DNA of 51,497 bases from the NCBI RefSeq assembly GCF_024623065.1, contig NZ_JANJZR010000028.1, forward strand, positions 1-51,497, read 5' to 3'. The notes beneath the pieces are model-generated. The model saw only the letters and a program-made list of their open reading frames with translations, was not told where the DNA came from and searched no databases. Source of the DNA: Bacteroides acidifaciens. GTDB lineage: Bacteria > Bacteroidota > Bacteroidia > Bacteroidales > Bacteroidaceae. The translations under genes and the position numbers were made by a program. Shown piece by piece: positions 16,238 to 24,406 of the stretch (the first letter of the stretch is position 1; each line of letters starts with the position of its first letter).

Positions 16238-18241
16238 ATGAATAATATAAAGAAGATAATAAGCGCTCTGCTGGCTGGTTGCTGTCTGACTTCGCTGACG
16301 GCACAAGACGTGGTCGTGAAAGGACCGGATGAAAAACTGCAATTGGTTGTCTTTACTTCCCCTGCCGAAAAGCCAAGTTATTCCATTACCTATAATGGGA
16401 AAACCATGCTGGAGAAATCACCTTTGGGTATGAACACGAATATCGGTGACTTTGCTAAAGGAATGAAACTGACAGGGCATACGGTCACCCCCATTGATAC
16501 TGTCTACCATCAGGATCGTATTAAAACCTCACAAGTGCATTATCAGGCAAACGAGCTGAACTGTCATTTTGAGAATCCGAAAGGACAGAAAATAGACGTT
16601 GTCTTTCGTGTCGGCAACAATGATGTAGCTTTCCGTTATACCTTGCCGCGTCAGGATGGAAAAGGAAGTGTAACGGTGACTGCCGAAGAAACCGGTTTCC
16701 GTTTCCCGCAACAGACTACTACTTTCTTGTGTCCGCAAAGCGATGCCATGATAGGATGGAAGCGTACAAAACCCAGTTATGAGGAAGAATACAAGGCAGA
16801 TGCTCCGATGAGTGACCGTTCCCAGTACGGGCATGGTTACACATTCCCTTGCCTGTTCCGTATTGGTGACGATGGTTGGGTGCTGGTTAGCGAGACAGGA
16901 GTGGACAGTCGATATTGCGGCTCACGTTTAAGCGATGTGAGCGAAGGTAATCTGTATACGATTGCTTTCCCGATGGCAGAAGAAAATAATGGCAACGGAA
17001 CGGTTGCTCCGGCATTTGCCTTGCCGGGAGCTACTCCCTGGCGTACCATAACAGTTGGCGAAACTTTGAAACCGATTGTGGAAACAACTGTTGCGTGGGA
17101 TGTCGTGCGTCCTCTTTATGAAACAAAATATGACTACCGTTTCGGACGCGGCACATGGAGCTGGATTCTTTGGCAGGATGGTAGTATCAACTATGACGAT
17201 CAGGTGCGATATATTGATTTTGCTGCGGCAATGGGATATGAGTATGCGTTGATTGATAACTGCTGGGATACGAACATCGGTCGCGACCGCATGAAGTCTT
17301 TGGTAGAATACGCACGTAGTAAAGGCGTGGAACTCTTCTTATGGTATAGCTCTTCCGGTTATTGGAATGATATTGAGCAAGGACCGGTTAATCACATGGA
17401 CAACGCCATTATTCGCAAACGGGAGATGAAATGGTTACAGAGTCTTGGAGTAAAAGGCATTAAAGTCGATTTCTTTGGTGGCGACAAGCAAGAAACGATG
17501 CGCCTGTATGAAGATATCTTGAGTGATGCCGACGATCACGGCCTGATGGTGATCTTCCACGGTTGTACAATCCCTCGCGGATGGGAACGCATGTATCTGA
17601 ATTATGTTGGTAGTGAAGCCGTACTGGCATCCGAGAATATGGTATTCAACCAGCACTTTTGCGATAAAGAGGCTTTCAATGCTTGTCTGCATCCGTTTAT
17701 TCGCAATGCAGTGGGCAGCATGGAATTTGGCGGTTGTTTCCTGAACAAACGGCTGAACCGCAACAATGACGGAGGAACTACGCGTCGCACTACTGATATA
17801 TTTCAATTAGCCACTACCGTGTTATTCCAGAATCCGGTACAGAACTTTGCACTTGCCCCCAACAACCTGAAAGATGTTTCCCCTGTTTGCATGGACTATA
17901 TGAAAACGATTCCTACCACGTGGGATGAGACGTGTTTCATTGACGGATATCCTGGAAAATATGTCGTGTTGGCACGTCGTCACAATGATACTTGGTATCT
18001 GGCTGCTGTGAATGCAGGAAAAGAAACATTGAAGTTGAAACTGGATTTAGAAATGTTTGCCGGAAAAACGGTTACCCTGTATAAGGATGATAAGAAAGGA
18101 GAGCCACAGCTTGTGCCGTTGAAAGTGAAAGAGAACGGTAAAGTGCAGCTGGAGATTCTTCCGCAGGGAGGTGCTGTATTGGTAAACATTTTTGGGCGCG
18201 TGGAGATGGCTGGGTATTGGCAGGATTGGCAAAAGTGCTGA
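16238..18241 (+). CDS. GH97 glycosidase, retaining (alpha-galactosidase-like) type; C-terminus altered by a deletion junction
   Basis: Exported GH97 enzyme, 667 aa, signal peptide about residues 1-22. Catalytic residues separate it from SusB. It has D411 in GVKGIKVDFFGGD where retaining GH97 enzymes carry their nucleophile, and HGCTIPRG where SusB has the base-bearing HEATRPTG. The acid and calcium-ligand glutamates are kept as E466 and E460 (VGSEAVLASE). It is therefore probably a retaining alpha-galactosidase-type enzyme, although alpha-L-arabinopyranoside or other axial substrates are possible. GH97-like sequence ends near residue 648 (GGAVLV). The last 18 or so residues, from IFGRVEMAG on, are an out-of-frame reading of a GH105 gene, so the native stop was lost. 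The catalytic fold is complete, so activity is plausible. Confidence 0.88.
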   Translation: MNNIKKIISALLAGCCLTSLTAQDVVVKGPDEKLQLVVFTSPAEKPSYSITYNGKTMLEKSPLGMNTNIGDFAKGMKLTGHTVTPIDTVYHQDRIKTSQVHYQANELNCHFENPKGQKIDVVFRVGNNDVAFRYTLPRQDGKGSVTVTAEETGFRFPQQTTTFLCPQSDAMIGWKRTKPSYEEEYKADAPMSDRSQYGHGYTFPCLFRIGDDGWVLVSETGVDSRYCGSRLSDVSEGNLYTIAFPMAEENNGNGTVAPAFALPGATPWRTITVGETLKPIVETTVAWDVVRPLYETKYDYRFGRGTWSWILWQDGSINYDDQVRYIDFAAAMGYEYALIDNCWDTNIGRDRMKSLVEYARSKGVELFLWYSSSGYWNDIEQGPVNHMDNAIIRKREMKWLQSLGVKGIKVDFFGGDKQETMRLYEDILSDADDHGLMVIFHGCTIPRGWERMYLNYVGSEAVLASENMVFNQHFCDKEAFNACLHPFIRNAVGSMEFGGCFLNKRLNRNNDGGTTRRTTDIFQLATTVLFQNPVQNFALAPNNLKDVSPVCMDYMKTIPTTWDETCFIDGYPGKYVVLARRHNDTWYLAAVNAGKETLKLKLDLEMFAGKTVTLYKDDKKGEPQLVPLKVKENGKVQLEILPQGGAVLVNIFGRVEMAGYWQDWQKC

Positions 18242-18654
18242 AGGAGCTTCCTGAAACAGATAAGTATCGTCAGGAATATATAGACCGTTTCCGTACATTA
18301 GCCAAATCTGTTGCTGCTTGTCAACAATCGGAAGGCTACTGGACACGCAGTATGCTTGACCCGGAACATGCGCCGGGGCCGGAAACCAGTGGAACGGCTT
18401 TCTTTACTTACGGTTTGCAATGGGGCATAAATAACGGCTTCCTTGATTCAGATGAATATCAGCCGATAGTTGAAAAAGCATGGAAATATCTCTCAACGGT
18501 TGCTTTGCAACCTGATGGTAAGATTGGCTATGTGCAGCCGATTGGCGAGAAAGCGATACCCGGACAGGTAGTAGACGCCAACTCTACTTCAAATTTTGGA
18601 GTGGGGGCGTTTCTATTGGCTGCTTGCGAACGGGTACGTTATCTGGATAAATAA
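18187..18654 (+). pseudogene. 3' fragment of a GH105 unsaturated glucuronyl/galacturonyl hydrolase
   Basis: In the frame of 18187, different from that of the GH97 gene, the sequence reads FWARGDGWVLAGLAKVLKEL, the conserved W-x-R-G-[DN]-G-W region of GH105. It continues with ACQQSEGYWTRSMLDP, PETSGTAFFTYGLQWGIN and DANSTSNFGVGAFLLAACE to a normal GH105 C-terminus at 18654. The N-terminal half of the alpha6/alpha6 barrel, including residues needed for catalysis, is gone and no start codon precedes it. It is joined directly to the GH97 coding sequence, so a deletion removed the GH97 stop, the intergenic region and the GH105 5' half. It ends only 8 bp from the convergent acetyltransferase gene. 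Confidence 0.9.
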
Positions 18655-18662
18655 TCCGTACC

Positions 18663-19679
18663 TTAATTCAGCATCAAACTCATATAAGGATTTAGTTTCT
18701 TGAGTATTCTCTCTGTTAATTCGCTTATATTCATTTGTATATGTGCACCGGGCAATCGCTCGGTGCTATATCTGCATTTCCCGTCGGATAGATAATAATA
18801 ACCATTATTCACCGATAACTGCGTGTCTGATACTTCCAGTTGCATGTCATCTTCAGGAAAGGCGGACGCATAAATCTGCAATACTTCTTTAGCATTGATA
18901 ATTCGTGCCATTCCTAGTGAATGTTGAGGCAGTTCTTTATCGGGTGGCAGTAATTGGATTATATGGTTACATCCGGTATATTGTTTAATGGCAAATAATA
19001 AACTGTACTCCGTATCCTTATCTTCTGCCGGAAGTTCATTAATAATGATACTGTTTTCTCCTTTATATATAATGGCTACTCCCCGTATTTCATTAGCTTG
19101 TCTTGCAACGAATAAATTTCCCCTACTTATAGGTAAGTCTGCCATAACAATCTGGAAATCCTCTGCGGAATGTTGAATGCAACAAGGACGTTCGGACAAT
19201 TTCTTATTCAAATATGAATAGACTTCATCTTGAGGTTCGGAAACGGCATTGACAGCAATCTCTTTAGAAGGGATAAACTCTGGTAAAGTCATCTCCTTGA
19301 CCGAATATTGAAAGACAGTGGCATATCCCATACGTTTGTAATAATCGAATAGCCAAGGATCTGCCGGTATCAGTGTACTGAACTGTACCCCATTCCGCAG
19401 CATCCGGGCAAAAGACTGGGATAAGAGTTCGCGCATCACTCCCTTACTTCGAAAGTCAGGATGCGTGCAGGCTCCTGAAATATAGGAGGTCTGCACCGTT
19501 TCTCCGCAGAAAGTCATCGGATAAGGAAGCATCTGAAGCGCAGAGATTACCTCATCGCCACTTTGGATGGCAACGTTCACTTCGTTCTTATAGCGTAGCT
19601 TGAAGTACATTTCAACAAACTCTTCACTATCTTCGAAGCACAATTTCCATAACGCTTTTACTTGTTCCTTTATTATCAT
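18663..19679 (-). CDS. GNAT-family N-acetyltransferase (two-domain type)
   Basis: Cytoplasmic acetyl-CoA-dependent acyltransferase of about 338 aa. The GNAT motif A lies at YISGACTHPDFRSKGVMREL (acetyl-CoA binding Arg/Gly pattern), followed by LIPADPWLFDYYKRMGY. The C-terminal half resembles the second GNAT-like domain plus SCP2-like end of Eis-type proteins, but weakly. The substrate is unknown. I start at ATG 19679 (MIIKEQVKALWKLCF), where family similarity begins. An ATG at 19703 would overlap the upstream stop and is also possible. The gene follows the DUF2156 gene closely, and the two may act together. Confidence 0.82.
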   Translation of the reverse strand: MIIKEQVKALWKLCFEDSEEFVEMYFKLRYKNEVNVAIQSGDEVISALQMLPYPMTFCGETVQTSYISGACTHPDFRSKGVMRELLSQSFARMLRNGVQFSTLIPADPWLFDYYKRMGYATVFQYSVKEMTLPEFIPSKEIAVNAVSEPQDEVYSYLNKKLSERPCCIQHSAEDFQIVMADLPISRGNLFVARQANEIRGVAIIYKGENSIIINELPAEDKDTEYSLLFAIKQYTGCNHIIQLLPPDKELPQHSLGMARIINAKEVLQIYASAFPEDDMQLEVSDTQLSVNNGYYYLSDGKCRYSTERLPGAHIQMNISELTERILKKLNPYMSLMLN

Positions 19680-19696
19680 ATTCGCTCGTCGGGAAT

Positions 19697-20614
19697 TTAC
19701 CATTTTACCATATTCATGGGATGCTCTTTGAGGCAAGCCATATACTTTTCAAGAATCGTCACCGGCTGATAAGACAGTTTGGCTTTCCGTAACCCCTCGA
19801 TTCCTAAATCCTCTTCCCGATTGATATAAATATACTGTTCGGGCATCCGGTTTGCGAACTCATAGTTAATCATGGCATAAGCACCCTCGATAGAAGTGTC
19901 TGCCTTTTCTACATGCACGCCGAATGTCTCGTGATTGATAGGCATGCCAAAAGTGAATGCGACGATTTTTCCGTTCACATGGAGAATGCCACCGGTCAAT
20001 CCGAGGGCTTCAAAGTTATGAAGGGCATAAATCAAGGCACGGCGTTCATTGCCCGTTCCTTCTTGTTGGTCACAATTATTCACTTTGCACCATTCCGCTT
20101 CCAAATCCAAACATTCCTGAATACGGTCGGGAGTAATCGGGGTATATTCATAATCCGGATATGTATTGCGGAATCGGTTGATATGATTTCTTTTTGCCTG
20201 GAATTTCTTTCCTTTTAAAGTCGAAAGGTCACTTCTTAGATAAATGTAATCTGCATAATCACGGTCTTCCGTGAAAGTAAATTGTTCGGGAAGGATAGTT
20301 TCGAGTTCGGCACGCATACAGCTGCATACTCCCAGCATGCAAAAGGGCTGGTTTTCTTGTCCGGCATCCTCTATCAACTCTTTCAATACGGCTTTTAAGT
20401 CACCGGTGCCTACAGGCATCATATATGCCAGTTGTTCTCCTGCCCAGAATTTGAATACTAAAAAGTTGTCGATAACAGCGAACTTGGTATCATACAGGAA
20501 TCGCCAGCTACAAAGATTGGAAAATGACAGGTCGCAGTTGCGCCGCCCACTCTTCATTGTAAATGAGGTAATCGTGTCTTTATCTGCTAATGTGATATCT
20601 TTAAATGGAATCAT
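19697..20614 (-). CDS. DUF2156 / phosphatidylglycerol lysyltransferase C-terminal-like protein
   Basis: Soluble protein of about 305 aa with the LPG_synthase_C (DUF2156) double-GNAT-like fold. Recognisable parts are SGRRNCDLSFSNLCSWRFLY, KKFQAKRNHINRFRNTYPDY and LTGGILHVNGKIVAFTFG. Membrane MprF uses such a domain to transfer lysine from Lys-tRNA to lipid. This protein has no membrane segments, so the acceptor is unknown. I choose ATG 20614 (MIPFKDITLADKD). An upstream GTG at 20674 overlapping the lrgB stop by GTGA would add 20 residues and would give perfect coupling to lrgB. It lies in the same minus-strand group as lrgA, lrgB and the GNAT gene. Confidence 0.8.
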   Translation of the reverse strand: MIPFKDITLADKDTITSFTMKSGRRNCDLSFSNLCSWRFLYDTKFAVIDNFLVFKFWAGEQLAYMMPVGTGDLKAVLKELIEDAGQENQPFCMLGVCSCMRAELETILPEQFTFTEDRDYADYIYLRSDLSTLKGKKFQAKRNHINRFRNTYPDYEYTPITPDRIQECLDLEAEWCKVNNCDQQEGTGNERRALIYALHNFEALGLTGGILHVNGKIVAFTFGMPINHETFGVHVEKADTSIEGAYAMINYEFANRMPEQYIYINREEDLGIEGLRKAKLSYQPVTILEKYMACLKEHPMNMVKW

Positions 20615-20670
20615 AAAATTGCGTTTTGCGTTTAACTCTTTATATAACGGAAAATCAGGCAATTTTGTTT

Positions 20671-21366
20671 TCACAGAATGCCTAATAATCGAAGAATGGT
20701 AGGTGTCAGCAGTGCAGTGAATATTCCGTTCAGTGTCAATCCCAGGCTGGCGTATGCTCCGTATTTGCTGCTGACATCCATGGCGGTCGAGGTGCCGACT
20801 GCATGGGCGGCTGTTCCCATGGAAAGCCCTTGGGCAATCGGGCTTCCTACGCGCATAATCTGCATGGTCTTAAACCCGCAGATAGCTCCCAATAACCCGA
20901 CTGCTACTACAACTGCCGCCGTCAGTGACGGAATGCCGCCGATAGCTTTTGTCACTTCCATCGCAATCGGGGTAGTCACCGATTTGGGAGCCAGAGACAA
21001 TATTACTTCTTGGGAAGCTCCCATCAACTTTGCAATCAGCACTACCGAAACAACTCCGACGATGCATCCTGCCAATTGGGACAGAAGGATAGGCAATAAC
21101 TGCTTCTTAATCATTTCCAACTGAAGATATAAAGGTACGCCCAAGGCAACCACAGCCGGACGTAGCCAGAATTCGATAAGATGTCCCCCTTTATTATAAG
21201 TCTCATAAGAGATACCGGTCATTTTAAGGAAGATAATAAGAACGGCGATAGTCAGTAATATCGGATTTAGCAATACTAACCCTGTTTTCTTCTGAAGCAA
21301 CTTGGCAAAGAAGAAAACCCCGAAGGTGATGGCCAGCAGGAAGAAGTTATTTTCTAGGAAACTCAT
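20671..21366 (-). CDS. lrgB: LrgB/CidB-family membrane protein
   Basis: Integral membrane protein of 231 aa with about seven hydrophobic segments. It shows the LrgB family patterns KSVTTPIAMEVTKAIGGIP, GTAAHAVGTSTAMD and YASLGLTLNGIFTALLTP. LrgAB pairs were first linked to murein hydrolase control. In several Firmicutes they transport pyruvate and related overflow metabolites. It lies 6 bp after lrgA, so both form one unit. The divergent neighbour is pta-ackA, which supports a link with overflow carbon metabolism here (inference). Confidence 0.92.
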   Translation of the reverse strand: MSFLENNFFLLAITFGVFFFAKLLQKKTGLVLLNPILLTIAVLIIFLKMTGISYETYNKGGHLIEFWLRPAVVALGVPLYLQLEMIKKQLLPILLSQLAGCIVGVVSVVLIAKLMGASQEVILSLAPKSVTTPIAMEVTKAIGGIPSLTAAVVVAVGLLGAICGFKTMQIMRVGSPIAQGLSMGTAAHAVGTSTAMDVSSKYGAYASLGLTLNGIFTALLTPTILRLLGIL

Positions 21367-21372
21367 TTGTCT

Positions 21373-21807
21373 TTATCTGTTAAGTTGTTTTTTTTCTTTA
21401 CGGTGAAGTCTTTCCGGCAGATGGAAATCTGTCAGGTGCAGTTTGCGTGCCAATTTGATTTGACGTGCCAGCCTGAACTTGCGGACAATCTGGTGAACCC
21501 ATCCCGTGACTACAAGTACAAGGGCGGTACTTACAACTGTAGCTGTCACTATCGGCCAGAACTCTGCCGCAATCACATCGAAGTATAACATAAGCGCCAC
21601 TCCGGGCGGGACAAAAAAGAAACCTAAGTTAGCTACCAGAAAGTCGGACAATCCCTGTACCCAATGCAGTTTAATCCAACCCAATTTCAGAAAGAGGGTG
21701 AGCAGCAGCATACCGATGATGCTGGAGGGGAGCTTGATACCCGTAAGATAAACTATCCATTCACCCAAAGCCAAACAGCCAAATAAAATGGCGCACTGAC
21801 GTATCAT
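21373..21807 (-). CDS. lrgA: LrgA/CidA-family holin-like membrane protein
   Basis: Small membrane protein of 144 aa with four hydrophobic segments. The family region is GIKLPSSIIGMLLLTLFLKLG, followed by LGFFFVPPGVALMLYFDVI. The C-terminus is a basic tail (RKFRLARQIKLARKLHL). It heads the lrgA-lrgB-DUF2156-GNAT group. The minus-strand -7 box TACCTTTG at 21844-21851 lies 36 bp upstream of the ATG. Its partner LrgB is adjacent. Confidence 0.92.
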   Translation of the reverse strand: MIRQCAILFGCLALGEWIVYLTGIKLPSSIIGMLLLTLFLKLGWIKLHWVQGLSDFLVANLGFFFVPPGVALMLYFDVIAAEFWPIVTATVVSTALVLVVTGWVHQIVRKFRLARQIKLARKLHLTDFHLPERLHRKEKKQLNR

Positions 21808-21843
21808 ATACTAATTATCTATTGATTTTGTTTGAAAACGCTG

Positions 21844-21851
21844 CAAAGGTA
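21844..21851 (-). promoter_or_regulatory. lrgAB promoter -7 box
   Basis: On the minus strand the bases read TACCTTTG followed by CAGCG, a good match to TAnnTTTG 36 bp before lrgA. It is divergent from the pta promoter about 95 bp away. Confidence 0.55.
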
Positions 21852-21944
21852 TGAAAAATAGGAGTACAGTGTTAAATATTATAATATTTTAGACTTGGAA
21901 GTAAAAATCGGACGAAATTGTAATGTGGATATTGCAAAATTGAG

Positions 21945-21952
21945 TACTTTTG
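21945..21952 (+). promoter_or_regulatory. pta-ackA promoter -7 box
   Basis: TACTTTTG followed by CACC fits TAnnTTTG. ATTG at 21917-21920 is a possible -33 element. The 53-bp distance to the pta ATG leaves a short leader. Confidence 0.58.
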
Positions 21953-22005
21953 CACCGAAATTTACAAATCGTAAGTAGGTTTTATAATATTATTCAATAT
22001 ATCTT

Positions 22006-23025
22006 ATGCTCAATTTAATCAACCAAATCGTTGAACGCGCGAAAGCAAACCGCCAACGTATTGTTCTTCCCGAAGGAACTGAAGAACGCACATTAAAAGC
22101 TGCCAATCAGATTTTGACAGACGAAGTTGCCGACCTTATTTTGTTAGGAAATCCGGCCGAAATTAATGAACTTGCTACAAAATGGGGATTGGGGAACATC
22201 GGTAAAGCTACTATCATTGACCCTGAAACTTCTCCGAAGCACGAAGAGTATGCACAGTTGCTATGTGAACTTCGCAAGAAGAAAGGAATGACTATCGAGG
22301 AAGCCCGCAAACTTACTAATGATCCTTTGTTCTTTGGTTGTTTAATGATGAAGAGTGGTGACGCAGACGGTCAGTTGGCGGGTGCCCGTAACACTACCGG
22401 CAATGTATTGCGTCCTGCTTTGCAGATTATCAAGACGGCTCCGGGTATCACTTGTGTTTCGGGTGCTATGTTGTTGCTGACTCATGCTCCCGAATACGGA
22501 AAGAATGGCGTTTTAGTGATGGGCGACGTAGCTGTAACACCGGTTCCCGATGCTAATCAGTTAGCTCAGATTGCAGTTTGCACAGCTCAGACAGCAAAGG
22601 CTGTGGCCGGAATCGAAAATCCGAAAGTTGCCATGTTGAGCTTCTCTACCAAAGGCTCTGCCAAGCACGAAGTGGTGGATAAAGTGATTGAAGCAACCAA
22701 GATTGCCAAAGAAATGGCTCCGACCCTTGATTTGGATGGCGAATTGCAGGCAGATGCTGCTCTCGTTCCCGAAGTGGGTACAAGCAAAGCTCCGGGTTCT
22801 CTTGTAGCCGGACAGGCAAACGTGCTGATTGTTCCGAGCCTGGAAGTTGGTAACATCTCTTATAAATTAGTTCAACGCTTGGGACACGCTGACGCTATCG
22901 GTCCGATTCTTCAAGGTATCGCTTGTCCGGTAAACGATTTGTCTCGCGGTTGTTCTATCGAAGATGTATATCGCATGATTGCTATCACAGCCAATCAGGC
23001 TATTGCTGCAAAAGCAAACAAATAA
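22006..23025 (+). CDS. pta: Phosphate acetyltransferase
   Basis: Converts acetyl-CoA and phosphate to acetyl phosphate. 339 aa, the short single-domain form. Visible signatures are RIVLPEGTEERTLKAA at the N-terminus, GADG-type region CLMMKSGDADGQLAGA, LVMGDVAVTPVPDANQLAQIA, SFSTKGSAKHE and the C-terminal GQANVLIVPSLEVGNISYK. It forms the classical acetate pathway operon with ackA, which starts 40 bp downstream. Cytoplasmic. Confidence 0.98.
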   Translation: MLNLINQIVERAKANRQRIVLPEGTEERTLKAANQILTDEVADLILLGNPAEINELATKWGLGNIGKATIIDPETSPKHEEYAQLLCELRKKKGMTIEEARKLTNDPLFFGCLMMKSGDADGQLAGARNTTGNVLRPALQIIKTAPGITCVSGAMLLLTHAPEYGKNGVLVMGDVAVTPVPDANQLAQIAVCTAQTAKAVAGIENPKVAMLSFSTKGSAKHEVVDKVIEATKIAKEMAPTLDLDGELQADAALVPEVGTSKAPGSLVAGQANVLIVPSLEVGNISYKLVQRLGHADAIGPILQGIACPVNDLSRGCSIEDVYRMIAITANQAIAAKANK

Positions 23026-23065
23026 GTATCAACTATAAAAGTTTCAAGTATTAATCGAAAACGGT

Positions 23066-24265
23066 ATGAAAATTCTTGTATTGAACTGCGGAAGTTCATC
23101 TATTAAATATAAATTGTTCGATATGACCACCAAAGAAGTGATTGCTCAAGGTGGTATCGAGAAAATCGGTCTGAAGGGTTCATTCCTGAAACTGACTTTG
23201 CCGAATGGTGAAAAGAAAATCTTGGAAAAAGACATTCCTGAACATACGGTAGGTGTGGAATTTATCCTGAATACGTTGATTAGCCCTGAATATGGCGCTA
23301 TCAAGTCTTTGGATGAAATCAATGCGGTAGGTCACCGTATGGTACATGGCGGTGAACGTTTCAGCGAGTCTGTATTGTTGAGCAAGGAAGTATTGGAAGC
23401 TTTTGCTGCTTGTAATGACTTGGCTCCGCTTCACAACCCTGCCAACCTGAAAGGTGTGAATGCTGTTTCTGCTATTCTTCCTGACATTCCGCAGGTAGGT
23501 GTATTTGATACGGCTTTCCATCAGACAATGCCGGATTACGCATATATGTACGCTATTCCTTACGAATTGTACGAGAAATATGGTGTACGCCGTTACGGTT
23601 TCCACGGAACTTCTCATCGTTATGTTTCGAAACGTGTATGCGAATTTCTGGGTATAAATCCTGAAGGAAAGAGAATCATCACTTGCCACATCGGTAATGG
23701 TGGTTCTATCGCTGCTATCAAAGACGGCAAGTGTATGGACACTACTATGGGATTGACTCCGTTGGAAGGTTTGATGATGGGTACTCGTAGCGGTGACATT
23801 GATGCCGGTGCAGTAACATTCATCATGGAAAAAGAAGGGTTGAATACGACTGGTGTTTCCAACTTGCTGAATAAGAAGAGCGGTGTACTGGGTATTTCCG
23901 GTGTTTCAAGCGACATGCGCGAATTGTTGGCTGCTTGTGCTGCCGGCAATGAGAAAGCTATCCTGGCTGAGAAGATGTACTACTACCGCATCAAGAAATA
24001 CATCGGTGCTTATGCTGCCGCATTAGGTGGTGTGGATATCATCCTGTTTACAGGTGGTGTGGGTGAGAACCAGATGGAATGTCGTCGTGAAGTTTGTAAG
24101 GATATGGAATATATGGGCATCGAACTTGATAACGACATAAATGCGAAAGTTCGCGGTGAAGAAGCTATCATTTCTACTCCTGCTTCTAAAGTGAAAGTAG
24201 TAGTGATTCCGACAGACGAAGAACTGTTGATTGCTTCGGATACGATGGATATTTTGAACAAGTAA
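23066..24265 (+). CDS. ackA: Acetate kinase
   Basis: Makes ATP and acetate from acetyl phosphate; final step of the main energy-yielding fermentation branch. 399 aa, standard length. The ASKHA signature MKILVLNCGSSSIKYKLF begins the protein, and the second family signature is YGFHGTSHRYVSKR. Nucleotide-binding regions include ITCHIGNGGSIAAIKDG, TRSGDIDAG and LFTGGVGEN. Co-transcribed with pta and followed by a strong terminator at 24286-24321. Confidence 0.98.
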   Translation: MKILVLNCGSSSIKYKLFDMTTKEVIAQGGIEKIGLKGSFLKLTLPNGEKKILEKDIPEHTVGVEFILNTLISPEYGAIKSLDEINAVGHRMVHGGERFSESVLLSKEVLEAFAACNDLAPLHNPANLKGVNAVSAILPDIPQVGVFDTAFHQTMPDYAYMYAIPYELYEKYGVRRYGFHGTSHRYVSKRVCEFLGINPEGKRIITCHIGNGGSIAAIKDGKCMDTTMGLTPLEGLMMGTRSGDIDAGAVTFIMEKEGLNTTGVSNLLNKKSGVLGISGVSSDMRELLAACAAGNEKAILAEKMYYYRIKKYIGAYAAALGGVDIILFTGGVGENQMECRREVCKDMEYMGIELDNDINAKVRGEEAIISTPASKVKVVVIPTDEELLIASDTMDILNK

Positions 24266-24285
24266 TAAATAGGATTTTAGATATG

Positions 24286-24321
24286 AAAAGGCGGCTCTTT
24301 AACGGTGTCGCCTTTTTTTTT
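24286..24321 (+). terminator. Rho-independent terminator of pta-ackA
   Basis: AAAAGGCGGC pairs with GTCGCCTTTT, with one G-T pair and an 11-base loop, and is followed by a run of T (nine T in total after GTCGCC). It starts 21 bp after the ackA stop. Confidence 0.85.
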
Positions 24322-24406
24322 GATGCATAGAAATTCGTCATTCTTTTATAAGTATCATTTTTTTTCCCTTACTTTGCATATCTAACAGTTACATTCCATT
24401 TTTGAT

